From contig WJMG01000004.1 in the NCBI GenBank assembly GCA_014728075.1, forward strand, positions 1 to 51,106: a DNA stretch of 51,106 nt, written 5' to 3'. Below are positions 1 through 8,095 of the stretch, piece after piece. The position numbers and the translations under genes were made by a program. The notes beneath the pieces were generated by a model. That model made no database searches and had not been told where the DNA came from. It was given only the letters and a program-made list of their open reading frames with translations. Position 1 is the first letter of the stretch, and the number at the start of each line of letters is the position of its first letter. The DNA is from Candidatus Omnitrophota bacterium (GTDB taxonomy: Bacteria > Omnitrophota > Gorgyraeia > Tantalellales > Tantalellaceae).

Positions 1-114
1 CTTCCATACACCGGCCCTGGAACAACCTAATTCCCGGCTCATGGCCTCCCCGGAAACATACTCCCCGCCGCTCAGCGACTTAAGGATACTTTTCTTTATT
101 CCCTGTTTTCTCAT
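1..114 (-). CDS. birA: BirA-type biotin ligase/repressor, N-terminal fragment cut by window edge
   Basis: The frame opens with ATG at 114 and runs off the left edge after 38 codons. The peptide reads as a winged-helix start: a basic helix (MRKQGIKKSILKSLSGG), then EYVSGEAMSRELG and CSRAGVWK. The SGE...LG.SR..VWK pattern is the DNA-binding domain of BirA biotin-protein ligases, which attach biotin to carboxyl carrier proteins and can repress biotin genes. The catalytic domain lies outside the window. The ATG overlaps the TGA of the upstream 67-codon gene (ATGA), so translation is probably coupled. An HTH_11-type regulator without the ligase domain is the alternative. Confidence 0.75.
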   Translation of the reverse strand, partial: MRKQGIKKSILKSLSGGEYVSGEAMSRELGCSRAGVWK

Positions 115-314
115 TTGCGCCTTAAAGCCTCCAGTATACGGAAAAGAAGATATAACGCAAGGGAACAGAAGATCCCCTTGGCCAGAAAATACCAGGCTAT
201 GCCGTCATTTGCGAACCTTCCCTTGAACACCTCGTTCCCGAGAAGGAAAGAATAAACACATATAAAAAAGACCGCCAAGGAAGCAGCTACAACTATTATG
301 CGCATATTTTTCAT
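111..314 (-). CDS. Small two-helix membrane protein of unknown function
   Basis: This 67-residue protein has an N-terminal hydrophobic helix at about residues 5-25 and a second at about 41-60, ending in a basic tail (EALRRK). I do not recognise a family. It starts inside the stop of the DUF456 gene (ATGA overlap) and its own stop overlaps the birA start, so it sits within a tightly packed run, which supports it being a real gene. A small inner-membrane protein is the most that can be said. Confidence 0.55.
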   Translation of the reverse strand: MKNMRIIVVAASLAVFFICVYSFLLGNEVFKGRFANDGIAWYFLAKGIFCSLALYLLFRILEALRRK

Positions 315-946
315 ACAATGCCCCTTTTTTGTTTTTGCCGGGAGAAGCCGCGTCCTTCCAATGCGGCGGCCCCGAAACCGTTCCGCATTGCCCGGGCCGT
401 CCGTTCGGCTCCCGCGGCTTCACTTTTATCCTTTTCCGCCTTCGCCCCGCCGATAATGCCCGTGACCGTTATCGTTATCATCAATATCCCGACGGCGGAT
501 TTAAAAAGTATAGCCCCGGCCCTGCCCATCATGCTGCCTATACCCGCCCTTATCGACCCTCTTACATCCCTTTTGATGAAAAGCTCCACAAGGAAAGCTC
601 CGGCGAATATGCCCAGGAAAGTACCGGGCAGGATGCCCATCCCCATAAAGGCTGCCCCGGCGACAGCCCCGGCTATCCCGCCGATCAGCGCGCCGGCCAC
701 CGCCGCGTTGGAAGAACCAAAACGCTTAGCCCCTAATATCACCGCCAGGTTCTCAAAGACCTCGCCCGCCGCGTAAAGTCCGGCGACCCAGGCCAGGGTA
801 CCGGCTCCGATAACCTCAAAACGGGTCATAAAAGCGAACAGGACCGTTCCGGTCAGGATAAGAAGCGTTCCGAACTGCGTAAAGAACACGGCTATCAAAC
901 CGGAAAGAGCAAAAAAGCAAAATACCGCCAGCGCCGTAAAATACAT
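311..946 (-). CDS. DUF456 family integral membrane protein
   Basis: This 211-residue protein has several hydrophobic helices. Its centre is Gly/Ala-rich: GEVFENLAVILGAKRFGSSNAAV, then repeated GxxxG stretches around residues 85-120, then LVELFIKRDVRGSIRAGIGSMMGRAGA. The pairing of a Glu-containing GE..E...GA.RFG motif with a glycine-zipper region and a VELF..RD...R.G.G segment is the pattern I know from DUF456 proteins, whose function is unknown. The C-terminal 45 residues are charged and likely cytoplasmic. Its start shares one base with the stop of the DUF4126 gene (TGATG), so the two membrane proteins are probably co-translated. Confidence 0.75.
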   Translation of the reverse strand: MYFTALAVFCFFALSGLIAVFFTQFGTLLILTGTVLFAFMTRFEVIGAGTLAWVAGLYAAGEVFENLAVILGAKRFGSSNAAVAGALIGGIAGAVAGAAFMGMGILPGTFLGIFAGAFLVELFIKRDVRGSIRAGIGSMMGRAGAILFKSAVGILMITITVTGIIGGAKAEKDKSEAAGAERTARAMRNGFGAAALEGRGFSRQKQKRGIV

Positions 947-1566
947 CAGGACCCGACGCCTCCGGGGCGGCCGCCCTCTTTATTACCGCGTGAAAAAAAA
1001 GTTAATACTTTTTTCAAAAAACGGAACATGACCTTAAGGAACCATATCGAGAAAACCAGAAAAGAAAGCACAAGTATTCCCGCGATCACCGGGTGCCTGG
1101 CCATAAGCCAGAGTAGTACGACCACGGACGCATCTTCGGCCGCACTGGCCGCTATATTGCTCAAAGGTTCGGGAGAAGTGTTTATCGCTACCCGGGCGGA
1201 GGCTTTGGTAAGGTGAGCGTCCAGGGCTATGGTGCCGCAAACCAGAGCGGCCGCGACCTGCACCTCAGCCCCCGCGCCGGAAGAAGCCATGTAAGCCATA
1301 ACAGCGCCCCCGGCGGGCCGTATGAAAGTATGGAACGAATCCCACGCCGAATCCACATAGGGTATCTTGTCCGCAAGGAACTCTATAGCGAACAATACCA
1401 AAGCGGCGGTGATGACGAGCGGATGGGACAACACATCCAGCCTCCCCGGAAGGTCCATCAACCCCGCCCTTTCCGCAATGCCGAGTCCGGCTACGGTAAG
1501 ATAAAGGTTAACACCGCTGGCCCAGGCCCCGCCCGCCAGTATTCCCGCTTCGCTCAGCATCCCCAC
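946..1566 (-). CDS. DUF4126 family integral membrane protein
   Basis: This 206-residue protein carries the DUF4126 signature as I know it: ASGVNLYLTVAGLGIAER, LP.RLDVLSHP, then IEFLADKIPYVDSAWDSFHTF followed by IRPAGG. The EF.ADKIP.VDS.WD core is very characteristic. Five or six hydrophobic segments place it in the membrane; the biochemical role is unknown. I prefer the GTG start at 1566 because GAGGTGATC lies at good distance just upstream; an ATG two codons later (1560) is possible. It begins a tight four-gene run with the DUF456 protein, the small membrane protein and birA. Confidence 0.8.
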   Translation of the reverse strand: MGMLSEAGILAGGAWASGVNLYLTVAGLGIAERAGLMDLPGRLDVLSHPLVITAALVLFAIEFLADKIPYVDSAWDSFHTFIRPAGGAVMAYMASSGAGAEVQVAAALVCGTIALDAHLTKASARVAINTSPEPLSNIAASAAEDASVVVLLWLMARHPVIAGILVLSFLVFSIWFLKVMFRFLKKVLTFFSRGNKEGGRPGGVGS

Positions 1567-1669
1567 AGATCACCTCACATAGATCAAAAAAGTTCTTTGC
1601 CGGTCCGAGCGTCTGAAAGACCCCGGCCGGCGGTACCTGTCAATGTTCCGTACCGCTCTTCCGGAAGGC

Positions 1670-2125
1670 TTATTCGGAAGCCTCCTTGTCCACCTCGTCC
1701 AGTTCCGTTTTTATCACCTCTATGAGCTCCATGGTCTTATCAAGTTTGTCCCGCATATCGCTGACCGTTTTCTCTGTCTCCGCCGATCGAGCGCCCGCGT
1801 CCCCCGGGGAAGCCTTTCCCTCCGACGCCGTCGAGGAAACTTTATTCCACATCCTGATCACCGCGCTCAGTTTTCCCTTAAGCCTGTCGGCCAGGCTTTG
1901 CTCTGAAGGGTCCGCGGCGGCGCCGGCTTCGGTCTTTTCCATATTACGGAGCTCTTCTTTCACGACATTCAGAATTTTTATGGACCGGTCCACTTTATCG
2001 CTGAGATCTTCGGTCCACCTCTCAGGAGAGGTAGAATAAGAAGCGCTCTGCTGCGGAAAAGCGACGCTCCCCCCCGCAGATGACATTAAGACAAAAAAAG
2101 ACACGAATATGGCGATCTTAGGCAT
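1670..2125 (-). CDS. Secreted coiled-coil protein with an internal duplication
   Basis: This 151-residue protein has a clear signal peptide (residues 1-22, likely cleaved after SVA). The mature part is charged and helical. Residues 40-67 (starting DLSDKVDRSIK) and 123-150 (starting DMRDKLDKTME) align along their whole length: D..DK.D at the start, V.K.EL in the middle and a late Lys. This suggests duplication of a coiled-coil unit around an Ala/Ser/Gly-rich linker. A perfect Shine-Dalgarno (AAGGAGGT) and an extended -10 box lie directly upstream. I do not recognise a family. An extracytoplasmic role follows from the signal peptide only. Confidence 0.65.
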   Translation of the reverse strand: MPKIAIFVSFFVLMSSAGGSVAFPQQSASYSTSPERWTEDLSDKVDRSIKILNVVKEELRNMEKTEAGAAADPSEQSLADRLKGKLSAVIRMWNKVSSTASEGKASPGDAGARSAETEKTVSDMRDKLDKTMELIEVIKTELDEVDKEASE

Positions 2126-2150
2126 AGAAACCTCCTTGGCGTTTCGGGAT

Positions 2151-2159
2151 ATTATAACA
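2151..2159 (-). promoter_or_regulatory. Extended -10 promoter element for the secreted coiled-coil gene
   Basis: Read on the minus strand, TGTTATAAT at 2159-2151 is a perfect extended -10 box. It sits 25 nt upstream of the ATG at 2125, which would give a leader of roughly 15-20 nt carrying AAGGAGGT. The -35 region is poor, which is usual for extended -10 promoters. Confidence 0.55.
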
Positions 2160-2247
2160 CAAGGAAAGGTTTTTAGGAATCTCGGAGACCGCCGGTGAAG
2201 GCCTCCCGGGATGCATCCGCAACGCTTCGTATCTTCGGCAGGTTACA

Positions 2248-3246
2248 TCAATCGGCGATGATCTTGATATTATCAGTATCGGTTTCCGTGACGGTATTGT
2301 CCTCTTCCGCGTTTCTCTCTATAAGGTCCATCCTCCTCTTATCCAGGAGATTGGTCCGCTGAACCTGCCTGTTCTCCTCTATTTTGTTCTTAACACCGTC
2401 CATCATCAGATTATTACGCATCTGAAGGGACTTCATTTGAACAGGAGCTGTTCTTGCCGGCACCAGCTGGTCCGAATGTCCGTAATCTTTTCTCGTTATA
2501 CTCGAAGAGATCCTGTTAAGCTTGTTCTCAACGGAAGAGATCGTCCTGGCCAGCCTTTTTTCGTTCATCTCTACCTTTGCCTCATCCGCTGTCATCTCCT
2601 TTTTCCTGTTCATCATTTTCCGGGGCAGGGTTATCTCGTTACGAAGGGCCTCGAGTTTACCTTCCGGCATCCTCTTCTTTTTCTCGGGCCTGTCGAACTT
2701 TTTGACCCTGGTCGTAAATCCTCTTTCGATAAGGTACTCCGTCCGGGCTAATTTTCCGCTTCTTTCGATCGGCCTGATAAAAACTACCCCGTCGAACACT
2801 TCCAGATCAAGCACCTTGCCGTCCGTACGCATCTTCCAGCCCGTCCCCCTCGCTCCGCAGGCAGCGGCAGGGGTCCTTATCCTGAAAGTCTCCCCTTTGT
2901 GGAGGTTCTTGAGAAAAGTAATAATCTCACCTTTTACAAGCTCCAGCCGGTCCTCATCCGTTATCATTATTATCGCTTCGGTAGATCCGCCGAGTTTGAC
3001 CACATTGCCGCCTTCTTTGTCAAAGGCTAATTCAAGCGATGCCTTTCTTTCGGTCCTGACCACATCTCCACCGGAAAGCTCCATGCCTTCTTTGACAACG
3101 ACCGGTTTTTCAGCTCCTTTTATCATTACGCTTACATTGCCTTCGACGGCGATCACAACGGCCTTACCTTCTCCGTTATCGCCGTTGCAGGGTACGGACA
3201 TAAAGATCAAAGCTAAAACTACTGACATCGCTAACAGTTTCTTCAT
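2248..3246 (-). CDS. FecR-domain secreted protein
   Basis: This 332-residue protein begins with a signal peptide (residues 1-22, MKKLLAMSVVLALIFMSVPC). Residues 30-160 form a FecR-like domain: AVEGNVSVM, VKEGMELSGGDVVRTE, LELAFDKEGGNVVKLGGST, LVKGEI, and FRIRTPAAACGARGTGW. The last is the typical FecR ..TP.A..GVRGT.f motif. The remaining half (170-332) is basic, helical and rich in Arg/Asn/Lys, of unknown function. FecR domains occur in anti-sigma regulators and in envelope proteins. This one has no cytoplasmic anti-sigma part and no neighbouring sigma factor, so a periplasmic or cell-surface role is likelier. It lies directly downstream of an orphan response regulator and has a good ribosome-binding site (AAGGGGG). 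Confidence 0.8.
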   Translation of the reverse strand: MKKLLAMSVVLALIFMSVPCNGDNGEGKAVVIAVEGNVSVMIKGAEKPVVVKEGMELSGGDVVRTERKASLELAFDKEGGNVVKLGGSTEAIIMITDEDRLELVKGEIITFLKNLHKGETFRIRTPAAACGARGTGWKMRTDGKVLDLEVFDGVVFIRPIERSGKLARTEYLIERGFTTRVKKFDRPEKKKRMPEGKLEALRNEITLPRKMMNRKKEMTADEAKVEMNEKRLARTISSVENKLNRISSSITRKDYGHSDQLVPARTAPVQMKSLQMRNNLMMDGVKNKIEENRQVQRTNLLDKRRMDLIERNAEEDNTVTETDTDNIKIIAD

Positions 3247-3341
3247 GACGAACCCCCTTGCGAAAATTACTTTTAAAAACTTTTTACTTATTTTTCAAAA
3301 AAAACTCTTTCCCTGCTTTCACTTAAAGCTTACACGGAAAG

Positions 3342-3358
3342 TGTTAACTTTTTGTTAA
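3342..3358 (-). promoter_or_regulatory. 11-bp-phased direct repeat, possible response-regulator binding site
   Basis: On the minus strand TTAACA occurs twice, at 3358-3353 and 3347-3342, exactly 11 bp apart, in an AT-rich 166-bp gap between the response regulator and the FecR gene. OmpR/PhoB-type regulators bind tandem half-sites with 11-bp phasing. A TATAAT (3385-3380) lies just upstream. The link to the neighbouring regulator is inference; two six-base copies are thin evidence. Confidence 0.35.
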
Positions 3359-3412
3359 TCTTATATTATTTTTCGATTAATTATACGAACGGTAAACGGG
3401 CGGCAAACAATC

Positions 3413-4108
3413 CTATACGGCATCCTCGAACTTATATCCTACCCCCCGGACATTCTTTATAAGGTTTCCGGCCGGGCCCAGTTTTTTCCTCAGGTGGCGT
3501 ATATGAACATCTACCGTCCTTTCGATCACCACCTTTTCCTCGCCCCAGAGGTAGTCGAGTATTCGGTCCCGGGAAAACACCTGGCCCTTTCTGGAAAGCA
3601 GAAGCTCGAGTATATTGAATTCGGCGGGCGTAAGGTCTATCTTACGGCCCCGCACATGAACTTCATACTTTTTAAGGTCCATCACGAGCGAACCTTCCTC
3701 CGCCTCCAGGACCTTTTCGCTCTCGACGGACCGGCTTCTCCTCAGTACGGCCTTCATCCTGGCTTCAAGCTCTTTAAGGGAAAAAGGTTTTACCACATAA
3801 TCGTCCGCTCCGAAATCGAGCCCCGAGACCTTACTGGCTTCGGAGTCCTTTCCGGAAAGCATTATGACGGGGATATGAGCGGTCTTGTCCTTCTGCCTGA
3901 GCTTCCTGCAGATATCAAAACCGGTTGAACCGGGCAGCACCACATCGAGTATCATAAGGTCGGGTGTATTCCTTGACAGAAAAGAGAAAAGCCCGTCCTC
4001 GCTCTGAAAAGACTTCACCCTGGCCCCCTGCATGTGAAGAAAGCCGGAAATTATGTGTATTATGTTCGGGTCGTCATCTACCAGAACGACCAGTTTGCCC
4101 TCTAGCAT
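3413..4108 (-). CDS. OmpR/PhoB-family response regulator without adjacent kinase
   Basis: This 231-residue protein has two domains. Residues 1-120 are a receiver with the acidic pocket DDD at 11-13, phosphoacceptor Asp55 (MILDVVLPG), Ser85 and the conserved Lys107 (DDYVVKPF). Residues 135-231 are a winged-helix effector with DLTPAEFNILELLLSRKGQVFSRDRILDYLWG in outline and the closing VRGVGYKFE. It therefore binds DNA in response to phosphorylation by a histidine kinase. No kinase gene is present within the window. It follows a small membrane protein and uvrB with almost no spacing and precedes the FecR gene, whose upstream region carries an 11-bp-phased repeat that could be its target. Confidence 0.93.
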   Translation of the reverse strand: MLEGKLVVLVDDDPNIIHIISGFLHMQGARVKSFQSEDGLFSFLSRNTPDLMILDVVLPGSTGFDICRKLRQKDKTAHIPVIMLSGKDSEASKVSGLDFGADDYVVKPFSLKELEARMKAVLRRSRSVESEKVLEAEEGSLVMDLKKYEVHVRGRKIDLTPAEFNILELLLSRKGQVFSRDRILDYLWGEEKVVIERTVDVHIRHLRKKLGPAGNLIKNVRGVGYKFEDAV

Positions 4109-4117
4109 ATATTCCCT

Positions 4118-4510
4118 TTATATATTTACGGGCCTTCGCCTGAAGATCAACAGCGAGACCAGGATAACAAAATGATAAAAAAGCGAGATGATGTTCTTGA
4201 TCCCCGCGGGAACAAAGACGGCCGTTTCCCAGTTCAGGGCCAGCAGGCCCGCGAACAAAAGCACCTTCTGTATGATTATATAACCTGAAAAGAAAACTAG
4301 CAAGACCCGGGCCCATTCCTTCATGCAGATCAGACCGGCCCCTAAAGCAAACGAAATGACCGCCGAAACGATAACGAAAATGTAAATGTTAAGAGGCTTT
4401 TCGGGAAACCCCCGCAGAAAGCCCAGCTTACCTGATACGAGGAAAGAGATAGTGAACAGTCCTATCAGCATCTCTATTGTCCCGATGATCAGATAGACCT
4501 TCCTGCTCAT
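4118..4510 (-). CDS. Four-helix integral membrane protein of unknown function
   Basis: This 130-residue protein is strongly hydrophobic, with four predicted membrane helices at about residues 5-26, 41-62, 67-90 and 100-124, and a short basic tail (FRRRPVNI). I do not recognise the family. It starts one base after the uvrB stop and ends 9 nt before the response regulator, so it lies in the same transcription unit. A membrane partner of the regulator is conceivable from position alone, but there is no sensor-kinase domain in it. Confidence 0.65.
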   Translation of the reverse strand: MSRKVYLIIGTIEMLIGLFTISFLVSGKLGFLRGFPEKPLNIYIFVIVSAVISFALGAGLICMKEWARVLLVFFSGYIIIQKVLLFAGLLALNWETAVFVPAGIKNIISLFYHFVILVSLLIFRRRPVNI

Positions 4511-4511
4511 A

Positions 4512-6488
4512 TCAGCCCTCTTTCCGGAGTATTTTCTTCAGCTTTTCGATCTGGTCCCTGTAAACTATGGCTTTTTCGAACTGCAGGTTCCTGGCGGCAT
4601 CTTCCATTTCGGACTCAAGCTGGGAGATAACTTCGTTTATATCGTACTCTTCGTCGGTCTCACCGGTAACTTCCTGCACTATCTCTTTGGCCTGTCTGTA
4701 AGCTTCGATACCGTCCTTTATGGCTTTTTTTATGGTGCGTGGTTCGATATTATGCCGCTCATTATATTCTATCTGTTTTTTCCGCCTTCTTTCCGTCTCC
4801 TCAATGGTCCTTTTCATGGCGGCCGTAACGGTGTCCGCGTAAAGCAGGACCAGCCCGTTCACATTCCGGGCGGCCCGACCGGCCACCTGGATAAGGGAAG
4901 TAGCGCTTCTGAGAAACCCTTCCTTGTCCGCGTCGAGCACGGCTACAAGAGAAACTTCCGGGAGGTCCAATCCCTCCCTCAACAGGTTTATTCCTACCAG
5001 GCAATCGAATTTTCCCATTCTGAGGTCCCGTATAATATCTATCCTGTCCAGGGCGTTAATTTCCGAATGCAGGTACCTCACTCTCATTTTCATATCCTTA
5101 AGGAATCTTGTAAGTTCCTCGGACATTTTTTTCGTCAGAGTGGTAACCAGCGTCCTTTCGCCCCTGCCGGCCCTTTTCCGCACCTCGTCGACCAGATCGT
5201 AGATCTGTCCTTCTGTAGGCCTTACTTCAACGGGAGGATCGATTAGGCCCGTAGGCCTTATGACCTGTTCGGCTATCGTCGCGCTTTTCTCAGACTCAAA
5301 GCTTCCGGGTGTAGCGGAAACAAAAAGCAGCTGGCCGACCGTATCCATAAATTCGTGGAACTTGAGAGGCCGGTTGTCCAAAGCCGAAGGAAGCCTGAAC
5401 CCGTAATCAACCAGGTTCTGCTTTCGGGCCCGGTCACCGTTGTACATAGCATGAAGCTGGGGCAGCGTCACATGCGACTCGTCGATTATCACCAGAAGAT
5501 CCCTGTTGAAATAATCCAGCAGGCACCAGGGCCTGCTGCCGGGCTCTCTTCCCGATAAATGCCTGGAATAGTTCTCGATACCGTTACAGTAACCCAGCTC
5601 CTTCAACATGTCGATATCGTATCTGGTCCTTTTGAGAAGCCGCTGTGCCTCGAGAAGTTTTTCGCAGCGCTTGAGCTCTTCGACCCTCTCCATAAGCTCC
5701 GTTTCGATGGACGCAACGGCTTTTTCGATCTTATCCTCGGTGGTCACGAAATGCTTTGCCGGATATATGGCCGCTTTTTCCAGGTCGCTTATGATCTCGG
5801 AAGAAACCGGGTCAATTTCGGAAATGCGGGTAACTTCGTCGCCGAAGAACTCTATGCGCAGAGCCGTCTGCTTATAAGCGGGAAAGACCTCGACTATGTC
5901 CCCCTTTACCCTGAATTTAGCCCGCTGCAGTTCCATGTTGTTGCGCTCATACTGGATATCGACCAGTTTACGGAGGATCTCGTCCCTCGAAACCTCTTCT
6001 CCCCTGGATACATTTACCAGCATACTGGAATAGTCTTCCGGAGAACCCAACCCGTATATGCAGGAAACGCTCGCTACTACCAGCACATCGTTGCGGGAAA
6101 AAAGAGAACTTGTCGCGGACAGTCTCAACCGGTCTATATCCTCGTTTATCGAGGCGTCTTTTTCTATATATACATCCGTCTGCGGGACATATGCCTCTGG
6201 CTGGTAGTAATCGTAATAGCTTACGAAATATTCGACGGCATTCTTCGGAAAAAATCCCTTGAACTCCGAATAAAGCTGGGCGGCAAGGGTCTTATTGTGT
6301 GAAATGACGAGGACGGGCCTGTTAAGCCTTTCGACTATATTAGCCATCGTAAAGGTCTTTCCGCTTCCCGTGACACCGAGGAGTGTCTGATACGGCTCAC
6401 CGTTACCGACGGATCTGACTATCCTGTCGATCGCTTCCGGCTGGTCTCCGGCAGGCACAAGATCGCTAACTAGCTGAAATCTCTCCAT
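4512..6488 (-). CDS. uvrB: Excinuclease ABC subunit B
   Basis: UvrB verifies damage and hands DNA to UvrC in nucleotide excision repair. The 658 residues match the usual length. Walker A GVTGSGKT is at 38-45, followed by the beta-hairpin region rich in Tyr ([15 protein letters not shown]), Walker B-type DESH, the helicase motifs [10 protein letters not shown] and QVAGRAARN, and a C-terminal UVR motif ([20 protein letters not shown]). The start overlaps the nadC 3' end by 23 nt. No SOS-like inverted repeat is visible upstream because the gene is embedded in the hom-to-uvrB run. Confidence 0.98.
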   Translation of the reverse strand: MERFQLVSDLVPAGDQPEAIDRIVRSVGNGEPYQTLLGVTGSGKTFTMANIVERLNRPVLVISHNKTLAAQLYSEFKGFFPKNAVEYFVSYYDYYQPEAYVPQTDVYIEKDASINEDIDRLRLSATSSLFSRNDVLVVASVSCIYGLGSPEDYSSMLVNVSRGEEVSRDEILRKLVDIQYERNNMELQRAKFRVKGDIVEVFPAYKQTALRIEFFGDEVTRISEIDPVSSEIISDLEKAAIYPAKHFVTTEDKIEKAVASIETELMERVEELKRCEKLLEAQRLLKRTRYDIDMLKELGYCNGIENYSRHLSGREPGSRPWCLLDYFNRDLLVIIDESHVTLPQLHAMYNGDRARKQNLVDYGFRLPSALDNRPLKFHEFMDTVGQLLFVSATPGSFESEKSATIAEQVIRPTGLIDPPVEVRPTEGQIYDLVDEVRKRAGRGERTLVTTLTKKMSEELTRFLKDMKMRVRYLHSEINALDRIDIIRDLRMGKFDCLVGINLLREGLDLPEVSLVAVLDADKEGFLRSATSLIQVAGRAARNVNGLVLLYADTVTAAMKRTIEETERRRKKQIEYNERHNIEPRTIKKAIKDGIEAYRQAKEIVQEVTGETDEEYDINEVISQLESEMEDAARNLQFEKAIVYRDQIEKLKKILRKEG

Positions 6489-7380
6489 TTTTCAGTATGA
6501 CCTCTAAGCTGAAATCGACGGGATCTACGGATCCGGTCAGGGAACCTGAAGATATGATCTCTATGCCCGTTTCCGCGTAATCTCTGACATTTTCCAGGTT
6601 TATGCCCCCCGAGACCTCGAAGAGCACTTCACCGTCCAGGCGCATCTTTTTCCTCAGATCCACCGCCTTCCGAACGGTTTTCGGGGACATGTTATCGAGC
6701 ATTATGACATCCGGCTTTTCCGAGAGGGCGTACCCGCATTCGACAAGGTTTTCCACCTCTATCTCTACACGGATATTTTTCTGCACGCTCGCGCGCGCTC
6801 TTCTTATCAGGTGGGGAATTATAGTTCCGCTACTCTTCTCTCCGGTACTGGAACTGAAAGCTCTTATGTGGTTATCCTTGATAAGCACCATATCCCACAA
6901 TCCCTTTCTGTGGTTCTCGCCACCCCCCACCGTTACGGCGTACTTCTGGAAATACCTGTGAAGAGGAAGGGTTTTTCGCGTATCGTATATCTTTACACCG
7001 GTGCCGGATACCTTATCCACCATCGCTCTGGTCTTTGTGGCGACCCCGCTCAGTATACTGAGATAGTTCAGCGCGGTCCTTTCGGCCTTCAACACGGAAG
7101 CGGCTCTTCCCTCGATGAAGGCGGTTTCCATGCCGTCGTCAAGCGCGTCCCCGTCTACCGCCTGCGGCCGGAATTTAAGTTCGGGGTCAACGCGGGCGAA
7201 AATGCGTTCGACTATGTCTATACCGCAAAGCACCCCCCGCTGCCTGGCTAGAATGACCGAATCGATCAGCGTATCCTCATCGAGAACGGAAGAGGATGTT
7301 ATATCTCCCTTCCAGATATCCTCTTTAAGCGAGAATCTTATTATCGCGTCCACTCTTTTAAGGTCAAGTCCGCTTATCAT
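6466..7380 (-). CDS. nadC: Nicotinate-nucleotide pyrophosphorylase (quinolinate phosphoribosyltransferase)
   Basis: NadC converts quinolinate and PRPP to nicotinate mononucleotide in de novo NAD synthesis. The 304 residues include the N-terminal EDI..GDITS segment, [37 protein letters not shown] and LIKDNH, then the C-terminal barrel motifs [22 protein letters not shown] and ISSGSLT. These cover the PRPP- and quinolinate-binding residues of the family. It overlaps rluB (17 nt) upstream and uvrB downstream, so it is translationally embedded. nadA and nadB are not in the window. Confidence 0.96.
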   Translation of the reverse strand: MISGLDLKRVDAIIRFSLKEDIWKGDITSSSVLDEDTLIDSVILARQRGVLCGIDIVERIFARVDPELKFRPQAVDGDALDDGMETAFIEGRAASVLKAERTALNYLSILSGVATKTRAMVDKVSGTGVKIYDTRKTLPLHRYFQKYAVTVGGGENHRKGLWDMVLIKDNHIRAFSSSTGEKSSGTIIPHLIRRARASVQKNIRVEIEVENLVECGYALSEKPDVIMLDNMSPKTVRKAVDLRKKMRLDGEVLFEVSGGINLENVRDYAETGIEIISSGSLTGSVDPVDFSLEVILKNGEISAS

Positions 7381-8095
7381 CCGACAACCCTTTCAATTTT
7401 AAGACCTCTGCCGGGGTAAGGTAGCGCCACCGGCCCTCCGTCAGGCCTTCCAGAGTAAGCCCGGCGTACCTCACCCTTTCAAGGCTGACCACTTTCGCTC
7501 CTATACTCGATATCATCGACCTTATCTGCCTCTTTCTCCCTTCGTGTATGGTCATAGCAAGTAAAGTCCGCCCTTTCTTCTCCTCCAGGACCTTTACACT
7601 GCACGGACTGGTCTTCTTCCCCTCTACAAAAACCCCTTCGGAAAGGCGCCGCAGCTTTTCGGGGGTGATCTTTCCGGACACCTCGGCCCTGTACTCTTTT
7701 TCTACTTCAAAACTCGGATGTGACAGCCTGTGGGCGAGCTTACCGTCATTGGTGAGAACAAGCAGACCCGTAGTATCCTTGTCCAGCCTGCCCACGGGAT
7801 ACACCCTTTCTTTAAGGCCCGGGACAAGATCGGTCACCTTTTTCCGGCCATGGGTATCTTTCACTGTGGTTATAACGCCCGCGGGCTTATAGAGCAGTAT
7901 GTATTTCTTTTGCTCTTCGGCGGACAGCGGCCGGCCCATGACCGTGATCCGGTGCAAGGACGGGTCCAGACGATATCCCTTTTCTCTGACAACTTTTCCG
8001 TCAACCTCTACCAGACCATCTTCGATCAAACCCGCGGATCGTCTTCTTGAAGCTATGCCCGCGTGGGCCAGTACCGACTGGAGTCTCTTCTTCAT
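7364..8095 (-). CDS. rluB: rRNA pseudouridine synthase, RluB/RsuA family
   Basis: This 243-residue protein has an N-terminal S4 RNA-binding domain (residues 1-60: VLAHAGIASRRRSAGLIEDGLVEVDG). The catalytic RsuA-type domain carries YKPAGVITTVKD and the active-site Asp motif GRLDKDTTGLLVLTNDG, then EGRKRQIRSM. It isomerises a uridine in ribosomal RNA; RluB (23S) and RsuA (16S) cannot be told apart safely by eye, and RluB is the commoner assignment for single copies. Its ATG overlaps the valS stop (ATGA). Confidence 0.9.
   Translation of the reverse strand: MKKRLQSVLAHAGIASRRRSAGLIEDGLVEVDGKVVREKGYRLDPSLHRITVMGRPLSAEEQKKYILLYKPAGVITTVKDTHGRKKVTDLVPGLKERVYPVGRLDKDTTGLLVLTNDGKLAHRLSHPSFEVEKEYRAEVSGKITPEKLRRLSEGVFVEGKKTSPCSVKVLEEKKGRTLLAMTIHEGRKRQIRSMISSIGAKVVSLERVRYAGLTLEGLTEGRWRYLTPAEVLKLKGLSDDKRT

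Noticed and set aside
1590-1665. Terminator after the secreted coiled-coil gene
   Set aside because: A run of six T residues exists on the minus strand, but the preceding pairing (GGTC/GACC with mismatches) is too weak and too distant.
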